64,000 bases of DNA, from NCBI RefSeq assembly GCF_003860465.1, contig NZ_CP034183.1:2497501-2561500 (forward strand). Direction: 5' to 3'. This document shows, piece after piece, positions 46,056 to 54,422 of the stretch; the stretch's first letter is position 1; each line of letters starts with the position of its first letter. The notes below the pieces were generated by a model that saw nothing but the letters and a program-made list of their open reading frames with translations, made no database searches and had not been told where the DNA came from. A program made the position numbers and the translations under genes. This stretch comes from Deinococcus psychrotolerans. GTDB taxonomy: Bacteria; Deinococcota; Deinococci; Deinococcales; Deinococcaceae.

Positions 46056-47549
46056 TTAGCGTTTCCAGCGCTGGCCGTCCTTGGTGTCTTCCACCGTCAC
46101 GCCGACGTCGGCCAGCTTGCCGCGCAGCGCGTCGCTTTGCTCATACTGCTTGCTGAGGCGGTAATGCTGGCGGGCGTCGAGCACCACGTCCATCAGCGTG
46201 CTGACCAGCGCCGTGTCGTCTTGGCTTGCCGAGTTGGCTACGCCCGAGTCGAACAATCCCAGCACCTGCCCGCCGAGTTCGTCGTAAGCGGCCTTGGCCT
46301 GCTCCAAGGCTTCCCGGCCCACCTCGCCCGCCAGCGCCGCATTCACGTCGCTGGTCAGGTTAAACAGGGCCGCCACCGCTCTGGGCGTGTTGAAATCGTC
46401 GCTCATGGCTTCTTCAAAAGCCTGAACGTGCTGGGTCACTTTGGCAGAGAGGGCGTCGGAGCGCTTCGGCGCACTCACCAGGCGGCGCTCGACTTCAGCG
46501 CGGGCGTCGTGGAGTCGGCGGTAGCCGTTCTGGGCGCTGACAAAGGCGTCCTCGCTCATCTCCGTGACGCTGCGGTAGTGGCTGCCCACCAACAAAAAGC
46601 GCACCACCTGTGGGTCAATCCGCTCAAACAGCTCTTTGAGGGTGGTGAAGTTGCCTTTGCTCTTGCTCATCTTCTCGCCGCCGATGGTCAGCATGTTGTT
46701 GTGCATCCAGTAGCGGGCAAAGCCGTGGCCCGCCGCCTCAGCTTGGGCAATTTCGGCTTCGTGGTGCGGAAACTCCAGATCGAGGCCGCCGCCGTGAATA
46801 TCGAAATTCTCGCCCAGATACTTGAGGCTCATGGCCGAGCATTCGATGTGCCAGCCGGGAAAGCCTGAGCCCCACGGCGAATTCCAGCGCATGATGTGGC
46901 CATGCTCGGCTTTTTTCCAGAGGGCAAAGTCGCGGGCGTCGCGCTTCTCGCCGCGCACCGTTTCGCGGGTTCCTTCTTCCTGGTCGTCAAGTTTGCGGCC
47001 GGACAGCTTGCCGTAGCTCGGCCAACTGCGAACGTCAAAGTAAACACTGCCGCCCGCTTCGTAAGCGTGGCCTCTGGCGATCAGTTCCTGAATCAGCTCG
47101 ATCTGCTCGGTGATGTGGCCGGTGGCGCGGGGCTGAATGCTGGGCCGCTGCACGCTGAGGCGGGCCATATCGTCCATGAAGCTCCAGTAATACTTCTCGG
47201 CCACTTCCATCGGCTCAAGTTTTTCCAGCGCGGCGCGGCGGGCAATTTTGTCTTCGCCTTCGTCGGCGTCATTCAGCAGGTGCCCCACGTCGGTGATGTT
47301 GCTGACATAGCGCACGGCGTTGCCCCGGTGCGTCAGGTAGCGCCGGATCACGTCAAAGGCCACTTCTTTTTTGGCGTGGCCGAGGTGGGCGTCGCTGTAG
47401 ACGGTCGGGCCGCACAGATACATCCCGATTTTGCCGGGCGTGCCCGCAACGAACTTGACTTTCTGGCGCTGCATCGAGTCGTGCAGCACGATATCGGGCC
47501 AGTGGAGATCCGGGAAGAGGGAACCAAAATTGGGAGCGGAGTCGGTCAT
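46056..47549 (-). CDS. cysS: Cysteinyl-tRNA synthetase
   Basis: 497 aa from MTDSAPN; TTGGAG lies just upstream, and the longer frame runs back through the leader. It charges tRNA-Cys. The HIGH signature is H-L-G-H near residue 57; K-M-S-K-S lies in [11 protein letters not shown]. Zinc ligands are the Cys in M-Y-L-C-G-P, the Cys in H-I-E-C-S and F-P-H-H-E-A-E. Expression seems to be controlled by a leaderless Cys-codon leader peptide and attenuator 95 bp upstream, described separately. The C-terminal anticodon-binding helical region is complete. Confidence 0.95.
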   Translation of the reverse strand: MTDSAPNFGSLFPDLHWPDIVLHDSMQRQKVKFVAGTPGKIGMYLCGPTVYSDAHLGHAKKEVAFDVIRRYLTHRGNAVRYVSNITDVGHLLNDADEGEDKIARRAALEKLEPMEVAEKYYWSFMDDMARLSVQRPSIQPRATGHITEQIELIQELIARGHAYEAGGSVYFDVRSWPSYGKLSGRKLDDQEEGTRETVRGEKRDARDFALWKKAEHGHIMRWNSPWGSGFPGWHIECSAMSLKYLGENFDIHGGGLDLEFPHHEAEIAQAEAAGHGFARYWMHNNMLTIGGEKMSKSKGNFTTLKELFERIDPQVVRFLLVGSHYRSVTEMSEDAFVSAQNGYRRLHDARAEVERRLVSAPKRSDALSAKVTQHVQAFEEAMSDDFNTPRAVAALFNLTSDVNAALAGEVGREALEQAKAAYDELGGQVLGLFDSGVANSASQDDTALVSTLMDVVLDARQHYRLSKQYEQSDALRGKLADVGVTVEDTKDGQRWKR

Positions 47550-47589
47550 ACAGTCTCCAAGACAAACGGGTGAGAAGAAGTCAAGGCAC

Positions 47590-47624
47590 AAAAAAAGCCG
47601 CGTTCCAAAGCAAGGATCGGCGGC
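47590..47624 (-). terminator. Attenuator terminator upstream of cysS
   Basis: On the minus strand the stem GCCGC (47624-47620) pairs with GCGGC (47601-47597). An inner TCC/GGA pair gives a stacked hairpin, followed by seven T. It lies between the leader peptide and cysS. Its 5' arm can instead pair with the leader region (see the antiterminator). Confidence 0.75.
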
Positions 47625-47649
47625 AGCGCGGCGTAATCGGCGGCTACCG
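47621..47649 (-). promoter_or_regulatory. Alternative (antiterminator) hairpin in the cysS leader
   Basis: CGGTAGC (47649-47643, containing the leader stop codon) can pair with GCTGCCG (47627-47621) by seven pairs, one of them G-U. The second arm overlaps the first bases of the terminator stem, so the two structures exclude each other. A ribosome paused at the Cys codons would leave CGGTAGC free; one that reaches the stop codon would cover it. Confidence 0.6.
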
Positions 47650-47694
47650 TGGACACCCACAACACAAGTTGAGTAGAAAAGCGGCGCTGAGCAT
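47644..47694 (-). CDS. Leader peptide of cysS, Cys-Cys-Gly-Cys
   Basis: A 16-codon frame: [16 protein letters not shown], then TAG. It has three TGT codons among four near its end. The ATG lies 6 nt after the end of the -10 box TATAGT, so transcription should start at or next to the A of the ATG. No ribosome site is needed. Terminator and antiterminator hairpins follow at once. The layout matches ribosome-mediated attenuation by charged tRNA-Cys: starvation stalls the ribosome and lets cysS be transcribed. Coding is inferred from position and codon content only. Confidence 0.7.
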   Translation of the reverse strand: MLSAAFLLNLCCGCPR

Positions 47695-47700
47695 AAAAAA

Positions 47701-47706
47701 ACTATA
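47701..47706 (-). promoter_or_regulatory. Extended -10 promoter of the cysS transcript
   Basis: TATAGT preceded by TGC gives an extended -10 (TGnTATAGT) on the minus strand. A good -35 box is not visible. The predicted start site is 47694, the A of the leader ATG. Confidence 0.7.
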
Positions 47707-47950
47707 GCACCTCTCCAGTTCACCCCATGGAGCACGGGTCACGGGGCTTAGAAGTGGCGGGCCGGAGTTCTCTGCTCAAATTCTGTTGTGGCCCGCTCTG
47801 CTTTGCTGCTGTTTTTGCCGCTGGCGGTGATAGAGCTGGGCCGAGGTAACGCTGATAAAGTTGGTGTCCGGCTGTACAGTGGTTTGGCTGTGGGGCTGAC
47901 GCCACTGATTTGCAGAAGCGCTGAGGGTAAGCAAGCACGCTGGAGGAAGA

Positions 47951-48565
47951 ATGGACAAAGTGCAGCAACCTCAAGTTTTGTTTTGGGATATCGGCGGCGT
48001 GCTGCTGACCAACGGCTGGGATAGAGACCAGCGGGCGGGCGTGGTGGCCCGTTTCGGCTTGGACGCGGCCGAGTTTGGCGAGCGCCACAAGTTGGTGGTT
48101 TCCGAACTCGAACTCGGAAGGGTGAGCCTCGACGAATACCTCGACCAAACGGTGTTTTATCAGCCGCGTGATTTTAGCAAAGAAAGTTTCCGCGCCGCCA
48201 TGTACGGGCAAAGTCAGCCCAATTTGCCTACACTGGCGCTGGCCCGCCGCTTGGGTCAGGGGCGGCGGATGTACTCGCTCAACAACGAAGGAGATGACCT
48301 CAACGCCCACCGGATTGACACGTTCGGGCTGCGCGAATTTTTATTGGGTTTTTTTACTTCCTGTTACCTCGGCGTGATGAAACCCAACCCCGCCATTTAC
48401 CGCCTCGGCATGCAGCTCGCCCATATTTCCGCTGATCAGGCCGTCATGATCGACGACCGCATTCAGAATGTGGAAGCCGCCCGCCGCACCGGAATGCGGG
48501 CCATTCAATACGTTTCGGCGGCCCAGCTTGAAGAAGAGTTGGCGGCAATGGGGATAGAAAGCTAA
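47951..48565 (+). CDS. HAD-superfamily hydrolase, YihX-like
   Basis: 204 aa; GGAGGAAG precedes the ATG. The HAD nucleophile motif reads F-W-D-I-G-G-V-L. As in YihX-type enzymes the second acidic position is Gly, so acid-base catalysis by that residue is not expected. Further features: S-L-N-N-E (motif II), K-P-N-P-A-I-Y (motif III lysine), M-I-D-D-R (motif IV). The substrate is probably a sugar or small phosphate. It converges on ftsA, with a shared hairpin terminator between the two. Confidence 0.88.
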   Translation: MDKVQQPQVLFWDIGGVLLTNGWDRDQRAGVVARFGLDAAEFGERHKLVVSELELGRVSLDEYLDQTVFYQPRDFSKESFRAAMYGQSQPNLPTLALARRLGQGRRMYSLNNEGDDLNAHRIDTFGLREFLLGFFTSCYLGVMKPNPAIYRLGMQLAHISADQAVMIDDRIQNVEAARRTGMRAIQYVSAAQLEEELAAMGIES

Positions 48566-48568
48566 AAA

Positions 48569-48609
48569 AACGAGCGTTAGACATGCTTTATAGCGGTCTA
48601 ACGCTCGTT
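48569..48609. terminator. Bidirectional terminator between the HAD gene and ftsA
   Basis: AACGAGCGTTAGAC pairs perfectly with GTCTAACGCTCGTT (14 bp), with A-rich and T-rich flanks on either side. Confidence 0.85.
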
Positions 48610-48656
48610 CTTAATTCTTAAGCCGGTTCTCCAGCTCCTGCTTTAATGCTCAGCTC

Positions 48657-50033
48657 TTACATCCAGTCTTTGAAGAAATTCTTCATGCGGTCGCCAATGC
48701 TCGGGCCGGTTTTGACCTTCGGCTCTTTGGGTTCTTTTTTGACTTCAGCCTTTTCGGCCTTGGCGTCGGTTTTGGGTTCCGGCTTGGTGACGATCACGCT
48801 CGGCTCAGGCCCGGTGATGGTCGGCGGCTTGGCGCTCGGCGCGGGCTTGGCTTCGGTCTTTTCAAGCTGGTCGAGCGAGAGTTCGGCGTGCTCGTGGGTC
48901 ACGCCATACAGCACCAAGCCCACAGCGGTGGCGTGCAGCGGCCCGCTGACGATATCGGTCAGGCCGCTGACGCCGCGGGGCTTGCCGATGCGCACCGGCA
49001 GGCGGAAGCGTTCGCGGGCCAACTCGGAGACGCCGCGCATCAAAGCGCCGCCGCCGGTCAGCACCACACTGCCCGCCACCAGCTCAACCGGCCCCATGCC
49101 CTTGTCGATTTCGTCGCGGATGAGGTCATAAATTTCACTGACACGCGGCTTGATGATGCGGGCCAGATCAAAAGCGCTGATGGCGTGGGTCACGCCCGCC
49201 GCTGTGGTGATTTCCAGCGTCAGCTCTTGGTCGGCCAGTTCGGGAAGGGCCGCGCCGTACTTGCGCTTGACATTCTCGGCTTCTTCCACCGGAATTTTGA
49301 GAATTTGCATCAAATCGGCGGTGACGTGATCGCCCCCGATCGGGATGCTGGCGCTGTGGGCGAGGTTGCCGCGCCGAAAGACCCCCACGTCGGTGGTGCC
49401 GCCGCCCATGTCGATGACCAGCACGGTCTGGTCGCGCTCGCCCGAGTCGAGAACCGCCAGCCCGGAGGCCAGCGACTGCAAGACGAAGCCTTCGGTGATC
49501 AGGCCCGCTTCCTGCACGCAGCGGCGAACGTTGGCCAGCGGCCCCGCCGAACCCGAGACCAGATGCACATCGACTTCCAGGCGCACGCCGTGCATCCCCA
49601 CCGCGCTCTTGATGCCTTCTTGACCGTCCACGACGTATTCCTGTGGAATGGCGTGGATGACTTCCAAATTGGGATCGAGCGGCACGGCGCGGGCGTTTTC
49701 GATGGCGCGTTCCACGTCGGCGGCGGTGATTTCTTGGTTGCGGCGAATGGCGGCCAGACCGTGACTGGTGGTGGCCTTGATGTGGTGGCCCGACACGCTG
49801 ACATACGCGTGGCTGACCCGCACACCGCTGACCCGCTCGGCGGCGGCGATGGACTGCTTGATGGCGTGGGTGGTGCGCTCCAAATTCACGACTGCGCCGC
49901 GCTTGATGCCCTCGCTGGGCACGGTGCCCTCGCCGATAATGTCGACGGTGCCGTGCGGGCCGAGCTCGCCGATGACTGTTGTGATTTTGGTGGTGCCGAT
50001 GTCCAGCCCCACGATAAACGGGTTATTTTTCAT
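48657..50033 (-). CDS. ftsA: Cell division protein FtsA
   Basis: 458 aa from MKNNPF, whose ATG overlaps the ftsQ stop (ATGA). FtsA is an actin-like ATPase that anchors FtsZ to the membrane and recruits the divisome. Phosphate-1 is D-I-G-T-T-K, phosphate-2 is D-M-G-G-G-T-T-D-V, and the adenosine motif is L-T-G-G-G-A. A Lys/Pro-rich linker of about 70 residues precedes the membrane-targeting amphipathic helix at the end, R-M-K-N-F-F-K-D-W-M. No ftsZ follows: the transcript ends at the hairpin at 48569-48609. Confidence 0.95.
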   Translation of the reverse strand: MKNNPFIVGLDIGTTKITTVIGELGPHGTVDIIGEGTVPSEGIKRGAVVNLERTTHAIKQSIAAAERVSGVRVSHAYVSVSGHHIKATTSHGLAAIRRNQEITAADVERAIENARAVPLDPNLEVIHAIPQEYVVDGQEGIKSAVGMHGVRLEVDVHLVSGSAGPLANVRRCVQEAGLITEGFVLQSLASGLAVLDSGERDQTVLVIDMGGGTTDVGVFRRGNLAHSASIPIGGDHVTADLMQILKIPVEEAENVKRKYGAALPELADQELTLEITTAAGVTHAISAFDLARIIKPRVSEIYDLIRDEIDKGMGPVELVAGSVVLTGGGALMRGVSELARERFRLPVRIGKPRGVSGLTDIVSGPLHATAVGLVLYGVTHEHAELSLDQLEKTEAKPAPSAKPPTITGPEPSVIVTKPEPKTDAKAEKAEVKKEPKEPKVKTGPSIGDRMKNFFKDWM

Positions 50034-50869
50034 CTCTGGACGCTCACTCCCCACGGATAAAGATTGATGCGGCCCACAGGGGCCTGCGTTTCGATGGCCT
50101 GACCATACTTGAGCAGCAGCTTGATGTCGCCGCTCCAGATGGTGCCTTTGCCGGTTTGCACCGTGATGCCAGTAGGTGTATACGTCACTGACTCAACATT
50201 GTAACGCGAGAATGCCCGCACTGCGAACAGGGCGTCTTGGGTGCGGTCTGGCCCCCACCCCGAGATGACCGGGCCAGTGGCCACAGCTCCCGGCAAAGGC
50301 GTACCGTCGGCGGCGATCACGCTGACCTGCCCGCCGCGGTCACGGACTTGCGCCACGGGCGTGCGCTCGGCAACACTGATTTCGACCCGGTCTGGAAAGA
50401 TGCGGGTGAGCTGCGCCGAAGCCACCCAGGGCTCGTCTCTCAGGCCAGTGGCCCGCCACAAGCCGTAGTACAGCCAGCCGAACGGCTTCTCGCCGCTGAG
50501 TCCGGCGAGCTGCTTGACCTGCCCAGCTGACAAATGACTGTTGCCGGTAATCTGCACCGCTTTGATCGGTAGCCCGTACCACAAGCCCACCGCCGCCCCG
50601 CCGATCAGCACAGCGGCCAGCACAGCGCTGATCAGCCGTCCAAAGCGCTGCCAGAAGCTGCGCCGGGGCAGTGGCGTGGGGCTTTGCTCCTCGGAGGTGA
50701 CGGCCCCGGAGGGCAGCGGTTCAGCAGCGGCGAGCGGGGCAGATATCTTTCGGGCGGCGTCGAACGGCGGGATATCAATGGCGCTGCTGCGCAGAGCAGG
50801 CCGCGCCGCTGAGGAGTTGCCACTGCGCTCGCTGGCCCCGACCCGGATCGTCACCGTTTTTAGGGCCAC
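50030..50869 (-). CDS. ftsQ: Cell division protein FtsQ
   Basis: 279 aa. A Pro/Ser-rich cytoplasmic N-terminus (1-75), one membrane helix (about 77-98), then a POTRA domain (I-K-A-V-Q-I-T-G-N-S-H-L-S-A-G-Q-V) and the FtsQ/DivIB C-terminal domain. It links the early and late divisome at the membrane. The start is a GTG inside the last codons of murB, giving a 10-bp overlap. The end overlaps the ftsA start. Confidence 0.9.
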   Translation of the reverse strand: MALKTVTIRVGASERSGNSSAARPALRSSAIDIPPFDAARKISAPLAAAEPLPSGAVTSEEQSPTPLPRRSFWQRFGRLISAVLAAVLIGGAAVGLWYGLPIKAVQITGNSHLSAGQVKQLAGLSGEKPFGWLYYGLWRATGLRDEPWVASAQLTRIFPDRVEISVAERTPVAQVRDRGGQVSVIAADGTPLPGAVATGPVISGWGPDRTQDALFAVRAFSRYNVESVTYTPTGITVQTGKGTIWSGDIKLLLKYGQAIETQAPVGRINLYPWGVSVQR

Positions 50870-51732
50870 AACTCGTACTCCAGTTCAAGCGGCACGCCGA
50901 CCCGCTGGCGAATGAGCTCGAGCAGGGCGTGGACATCTGCCGCCGCCGCGCCGCCCAGATTGACGATGAAGTTGGCGTGGTCGGGTGAGATCATGGCCCC
51001 GCCGATCTGGGTGCCTTTGAGTCCGGCGTCGTCGATCAGTTTGCCCGCGCCCACGCCGCCGGGGTTTTTGAAGGCGCAGCCGGGGGTTTTCATTTTGGGC
51101 TGACCTTTGCGGGAGGTGTCGGCATTCTGCATTTTCGCGCCCACCGCTTCGGGGGTGCTGCGCGTGAGTTGCAGGCGCACCCGCGTCACGATGTGGTTGC
51201 GGGGAATGGCGCTGTCGCGGTAGCCCCAAGGCAGTTCATCCGGCGAGAGTTGGCTGACCCCTTCCGGGGTGGCGATTTCTAAGGCGAATAAGCCGTCGAA
51301 CATCTCGCCGAAGCGGGTTCCGGCGTTCATCCAGACCGCGCCACCGACTTGAGCGGGCACGCCTACCGTGCCCTCCAAGCCCGACAAGCCCAGCGTCCGC
51401 AATTTGCGGAGCAGGCCCGGTAAGGGCACCCCGCCGCCCACCCAACCGCTGATGAAGTGCTCAGGGGTACTCTCCGGCGCGGCTTGCAGATCGGTGGCAG
51501 CAAACTCGCCGCCCAGCCGAATGACCCGTTCCTTGAGGCCCTCGTCGGCAATCACCAGGTTGCTGCCGCCACCCAAAATCCGGTAGGGAGCGCTCATCGC
51601 CTCGCTCAGTTGGGCGTGGCTCTCCACCGTCCAGACCTCGGCCTGGCCACCGACGCCCAGCGTGGTGAACCGCGAGAGGGCCAAGCGCTCCACCTTCGCG
51701 CCGCTGGCGCTCAGGGACACGGCGGCGCTCAC
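50860..51732 (-). CDS. murB: UDP-N-acetylenolpyruvoylglucosamine reductase MurB
   Basis: 290 aa from the GTG at 51732, chosen because it forms a GTGA overlap with the murC stop; an ATG 12 codons earlier lies within murC. MurB reduces the enolpyruvyl ether to UDP-MurNAc using FAD and NADPH. FAD-site segments are I-L-G-G-G-S-N-L-V-I and G-V-P-A-Q-V-G-G-A-V-x-M-N-A-G. The proton-donor region, usually G-S-x-F-K-N-P, reads G-C-A-F-K-N-P: cysteine in place of serine. Confidence 0.93.
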   Translation of the reverse strand: MSAAVSLSASGAKVERLALSRFTTLGVGGQAEVWTVESHAQLSEAMSAPYRILGGGSNLVIADEGLKERVIRLGGEFAATDLQAAPESTPEHFISGWVGGGVPLPGLLRKLRTLGLSGLEGTVGVPAQVGGAVWMNAGTRFGEMFDGLFALEIATPEGVSQLSPDELPWGYRDSAIPRNHIVTRVRLQLTRSTPEAVGAKMQNADTSRKGQPKMKTPGCAFKNPGGVGAGKLIDDAGLKGTQIGGAMISPDHANFIVNLGGAAAADVHALLELIRQRVGVPLELEYELWP

Positions 51733-53204
51733 AGCGGCACCCCGGCGAGCTGGCGGGCCATTTTCCAAACGTCGCCCGCGCCCATCGTCACGATGATGTC
51801 GCGCGGCTGGGCCGAGGCGCGTAAATACTCCACGGCGTCTTCGCGCTGGGGGTAATACTCGGCAGCGGGGTGGCCGCCCTGCTTCATTCGCTCGCTGATC
51901 AGGGTGGCGTGAATGCCTTCAATCGGCGGCTCGGAAGCGGCGGCGATGTCCAAGATCAGCACTTCGTCTGCTTTCATCAGCGCGTCGGCGAGGCGCGGCC
52001 AACTCTGCTGGGTTCGCAGGTAACGGTGCGGCTGAAACACCACCCGCACCCGCCTGCCAGTTTGCTGGGCAGCTTGCACGGCGGCGGCGACTTTGGTGGC
52101 GTTGTGGGCGTAGTCGTCGACGATCAACGCTCCGTTGAGGCTGCCGATGTGCTGCCAGCGGCGGCCCGGCCCCCTGAAAGCGGCCAGCGCGGCAGCCGCC
52201 GACTCAAACTCGCCGCCGTAGAGATCCGTGACGGCCAGCGCTGCTAGTGCGTTGAGGACGTTGTGGGTGCCGGGCAAATTGATCCGTGCTTGGCCGAGTA
52301 GCTCACCGCGCTTACTGACCTGAAACGAAGTGCCAGTTTCGTCGGGTTGCAACTGAGTGGCCCGGTAAGTGCTGCCCTCCAACGTTCCGTAACTCATAGC
52401 GCTTTGGTGCTGGGTGACGAAGGCGTCCAGGCCCGGCCAATCGGCGCAGTACAGCACCCGCTCGGCCTGCGAGACGAAGCGGGTAAATGCCGCGTGCTGC
52501 TCTTCCACGCTGCTCCAATACGTCGCCAGTTCGCTGCCCTCGGCTCCGCCCACGTGGTCGTCCTCGGCGTTGGTGAACACGGCGGTCTGACACACGGCGT
52601 ACTGGAAATTGCGGTCGGATTCGTCCACTTCGGCCACGAACGGCCCCTGCCCGATGCGGGCGTTGCTGCCGCCGTGCTGCAAATCGAATTCCGGCACGAT
52701 GCCGCCCACCAGCGCTGCTGGATCAAGGCCCGCGCCGAGGAGGGCCACCGCGATCATGGAGGTGGTGGTGGTTTTGCCGTGGGTACCGACCACTCCAACC
52801 GAAGGCGAAGCCGACAGCAGTTCTGCCAGCAGCGCCATACGCGGGCGGACTTCGATGTGGGCTTGCCGTGCGGCGCTCAGTTCGGGGTGGTTTTTGCTCA
52901 CCGCTTCGGAGGCAATCAGCACATCTACGCCGTGAACGTGAGCGGGGTCATGGCCGTGCGCCACCGTGATGCCCTCGCGCTCAAGCTGGGCGGTGAGTTC
53001 GGAAGGGTGTTCATCGCAGCCGCTGACGATATAGCCGCGTGCTTTGAGCAAGCGGGCAAAGGCCGAGACGCCGATGCCGCCAATGCCCATCAAATGAAAG
53101 TGAGGCGGAGTTGGAGTGTGGCCAGGACGGTTGATAACGTCTGCTTCTGGTGTGGATGAAGCGGAGGACGTGGAAGTCTGATCTAGGGTATCGCTGTTGG
53201 TCAT
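51729..53204 (-). CDS. murC: UDP-N-acetylmuramate--L-alanine ligase MurC
   Basis: 491 aa. It adds L-Ala to UDP-MurNAc using ATP. A Ser/Thr-rich 35-residue extension precedes the N-terminal domain (H-L-M-G-I-G-G-I-G-V-S). The ATP loop is G-T-H-G-K-T-T-T-T near residue 140; E-V-D-E-S-D and the C-terminal F-Q-P-H-R-Y are typical of MurC. Its start overlaps the murG stop by 4 bp (ATGA), and its end overlaps murB. Confidence 0.95.
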   Translation of the reverse strand: MTNSDTLDQTSTSSASSTPEADVINRPGHTPTPPHFHLMGIGGIGVSAFARLLKARGYIVSGCDEHPSELTAQLEREGITVAHGHDPAHVHGVDVLIASEAVSKNHPELSAARQAHIEVRPRMALLAELLSASPSVGVVGTHGKTTTTSMIAVALLGAGLDPAALVGGIVPEFDLQHGGSNARIGQGPFVAEVDESDRNFQYAVCQTAVFTNAEDDHVGGAEGSELATYWSSVEEQHAAFTRFVSQAERVLYCADWPGLDAFVTQHQSAMSYGTLEGSTYRATQLQPDETGTSFQVSKRGELLGQARINLPGTHNVLNALAALAVTDLYGGEFESAAAALAAFRGPGRRWQHIGSLNGALIVDDYAHNATKVAAAVQAAQQTGRRVRVVFQPHRYLRTQQSWPRLADALMKADEVLILDIAAASEPPIEGIHATLISERMKQGGHPAAEYYPQREDAVEYLRASAQPRDIIVTMGAGDVWKMARQLAGVPL

Positions 53205-54295
53205 GTGGCCTCTGGCCGGGCGTGGGCCAGCACCAGGTCAGTCAGCCGCTGACTGGCTCCAGCAGGACTGCGGGAGAGGGCGGCGCTCTGCATGGCGCGG
53301 CGGCGCTGCGGCACTAAACACTCTAACACCGCTCCCCCCATCTGCGCCGAGACGCTGGGCTGCTCGACGACTTGCCCCGCGCCCGCTTCCTCGACGGCGC
53401 GGGCATTGAAGAGCTGGTGATTTTCCGAGGACTCCGGCAATGGCACCATCAAAGTTGGAACCCCGTGAAAGGCCGCTTCGGCCAGCGTGCCGGTGCCTGC
53501 CCGGGTAATCGCCAAGTCCGCCGCCGACCACGCCGCCACCGCGTCCACGTAGCCTTCGACCCTGTACCATTCCAAATCGGCCACACGGGGCGCGACACTC
53601 GTGACCCAGCGCGGGCCGGTGGCGTGCAGCACCTGAACGGGGCCAAACTCGGACTGTCCATCCGGGAAGGTGGAGCGCAGCACTTCCGGCAAGACATTGT
53701 TGAGCGCGAGACTCCCCTGCGAGCCGCCCATAATGAAGATGGTCAGGCGGCCCGGATCGAGGCCCAGCGCCGCCAGCGCTTCTGCGCGGCTGAGACGCTC
53801 CTCGCGCACCGGCATGCCCACCAGCGTCGCCTTGCTCCCGCTGAGTCCGGCGACCACCGGATAAGCGGTGCCGACTGCTTTGGCGCGGCGCACCGCCAAG
53901 CGCTGGGTCAGGCCCAGACGGGCGTTTTGCTCGTGCAGCACGGTGGGAATGCCCAGCGTCTGGGCGGCCAGCACTCCCGGCAAGCTGGCAAAGCCGCCGT
54001 AACCCACCACCACGGCGGGGCGAGTCCGGCTCAGAAAGCGCCGCGCTTCCAAAAGGCCGCTGCTGGCCCGCAGCAACTCACGGGGGTCGGCCTTGCCCTG
54101 CCCGCTGCGGGCGAGTTTGCCAGCCTGCACCCCGAAAAAGGGCAAACCTTGTTCGGCGGCGATTCTTTCTTCCATGCCGCCGCGCTGGCCCAGCAAGGTC
54201 ACGTGGTGGCCGCGTAAGAGCAGTTCGCGGGCAGTGGCCACCGCTGGATAGATGTGCCCACCCGTCCCGCCTGTGGACAAAACGACTTCACTCAT
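53201..54295 (-). CDS. murG: UDP-GlcNAc--lipid I transferase MurG
   Basis: 364 aa from MSEVVLS. It makes lipid II at the inner face of the membrane. Signatures: S-T-G-G-T-G-G-H-I-Y-P-A near the N-terminus, and G-G-S-Q-G-S and H-G-V-P-x-x-x-V-P-L-P in the donor domain. The -10 TAAACT (54303-54308, minus) ends 7 nt before the ATG. It lies after the terminator that follows ftsW, so murG begins its own transcription unit: murG-murC-murB-ftsQ-ftsA. Confidence 0.95.
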   Translation of the reverse strand: MSEVVLSTGGTGGHIYPAVATARELLLRGHHVTLLGQRGGMEERIAAEQGLPFFGVQAGKLARSGQGKADPRELLRASSGLLEARRFLSRTRPAVVVGYGGFASLPGVLAAQTLGIPTVLHEQNARLGLTQRLAVRRAKAVGTAYPVVAGLSGSKATLVGMPVREERLSRAEALAALGLDPGRLTIFIMGGSQGSLALNNVLPEVLRSTFPDGQSEFGPVQVLHATGPRWVTSVAPRVADLEWYRVEGYVDAVAAWSAADLAITRAGTGTLAEAAFHGVPTLMVPLPESSENHQLFNARAVEEAGAGQVVEQPSVSAQMGGAVLECLVPQRRRAMQSAALSRSPAGASQRLTDLVLAHARPEAT

Positions 54296-54302
54296 TGAGG
54301 GA

Positions 54303-54308
54303 AGTTTA
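54303..54308 (-). promoter_or_regulatory. Leaderless promoter of the murG-murC-murB-ftsQ-ftsA unit
   Basis: TAAACT on the minus strand, 7 nt before the murG ATG and downstream of the ftsW terminator. Confidence 0.65.
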
Positions 54309-54378
54309 GCAAGCGCAAAAGCTGCTTTGTTAAATGACCAATCTCGAAGCAAATCGGTCAAAGTAAACCAATCAAAGC

Positions 54379-54403
54379 AAAAAGGCCGCCTGATTCAGCG
54401 GCC
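54379..54403 (-). terminator. Internal terminator between ftsW and murG
   Basis: GGCCGC pairs with GCGGCC around an 8-nt loop; on the minus strand five T follow. It splits the division cluster into two units. Confidence 0.7.
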
Positions 54404-54422
54404 CTGCTTGCTCCTCTTCTTC

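Noticed and set aside
47590..47694. T-box riboswitch upstream of cysS, suggested by TTTGGAACGCGG before the T run
   Set aside because: Only about 105 nt separate the predicted start site from the T run, too short for Stem I and a specifier loop, and the Cys-codon frame explains the layout better.
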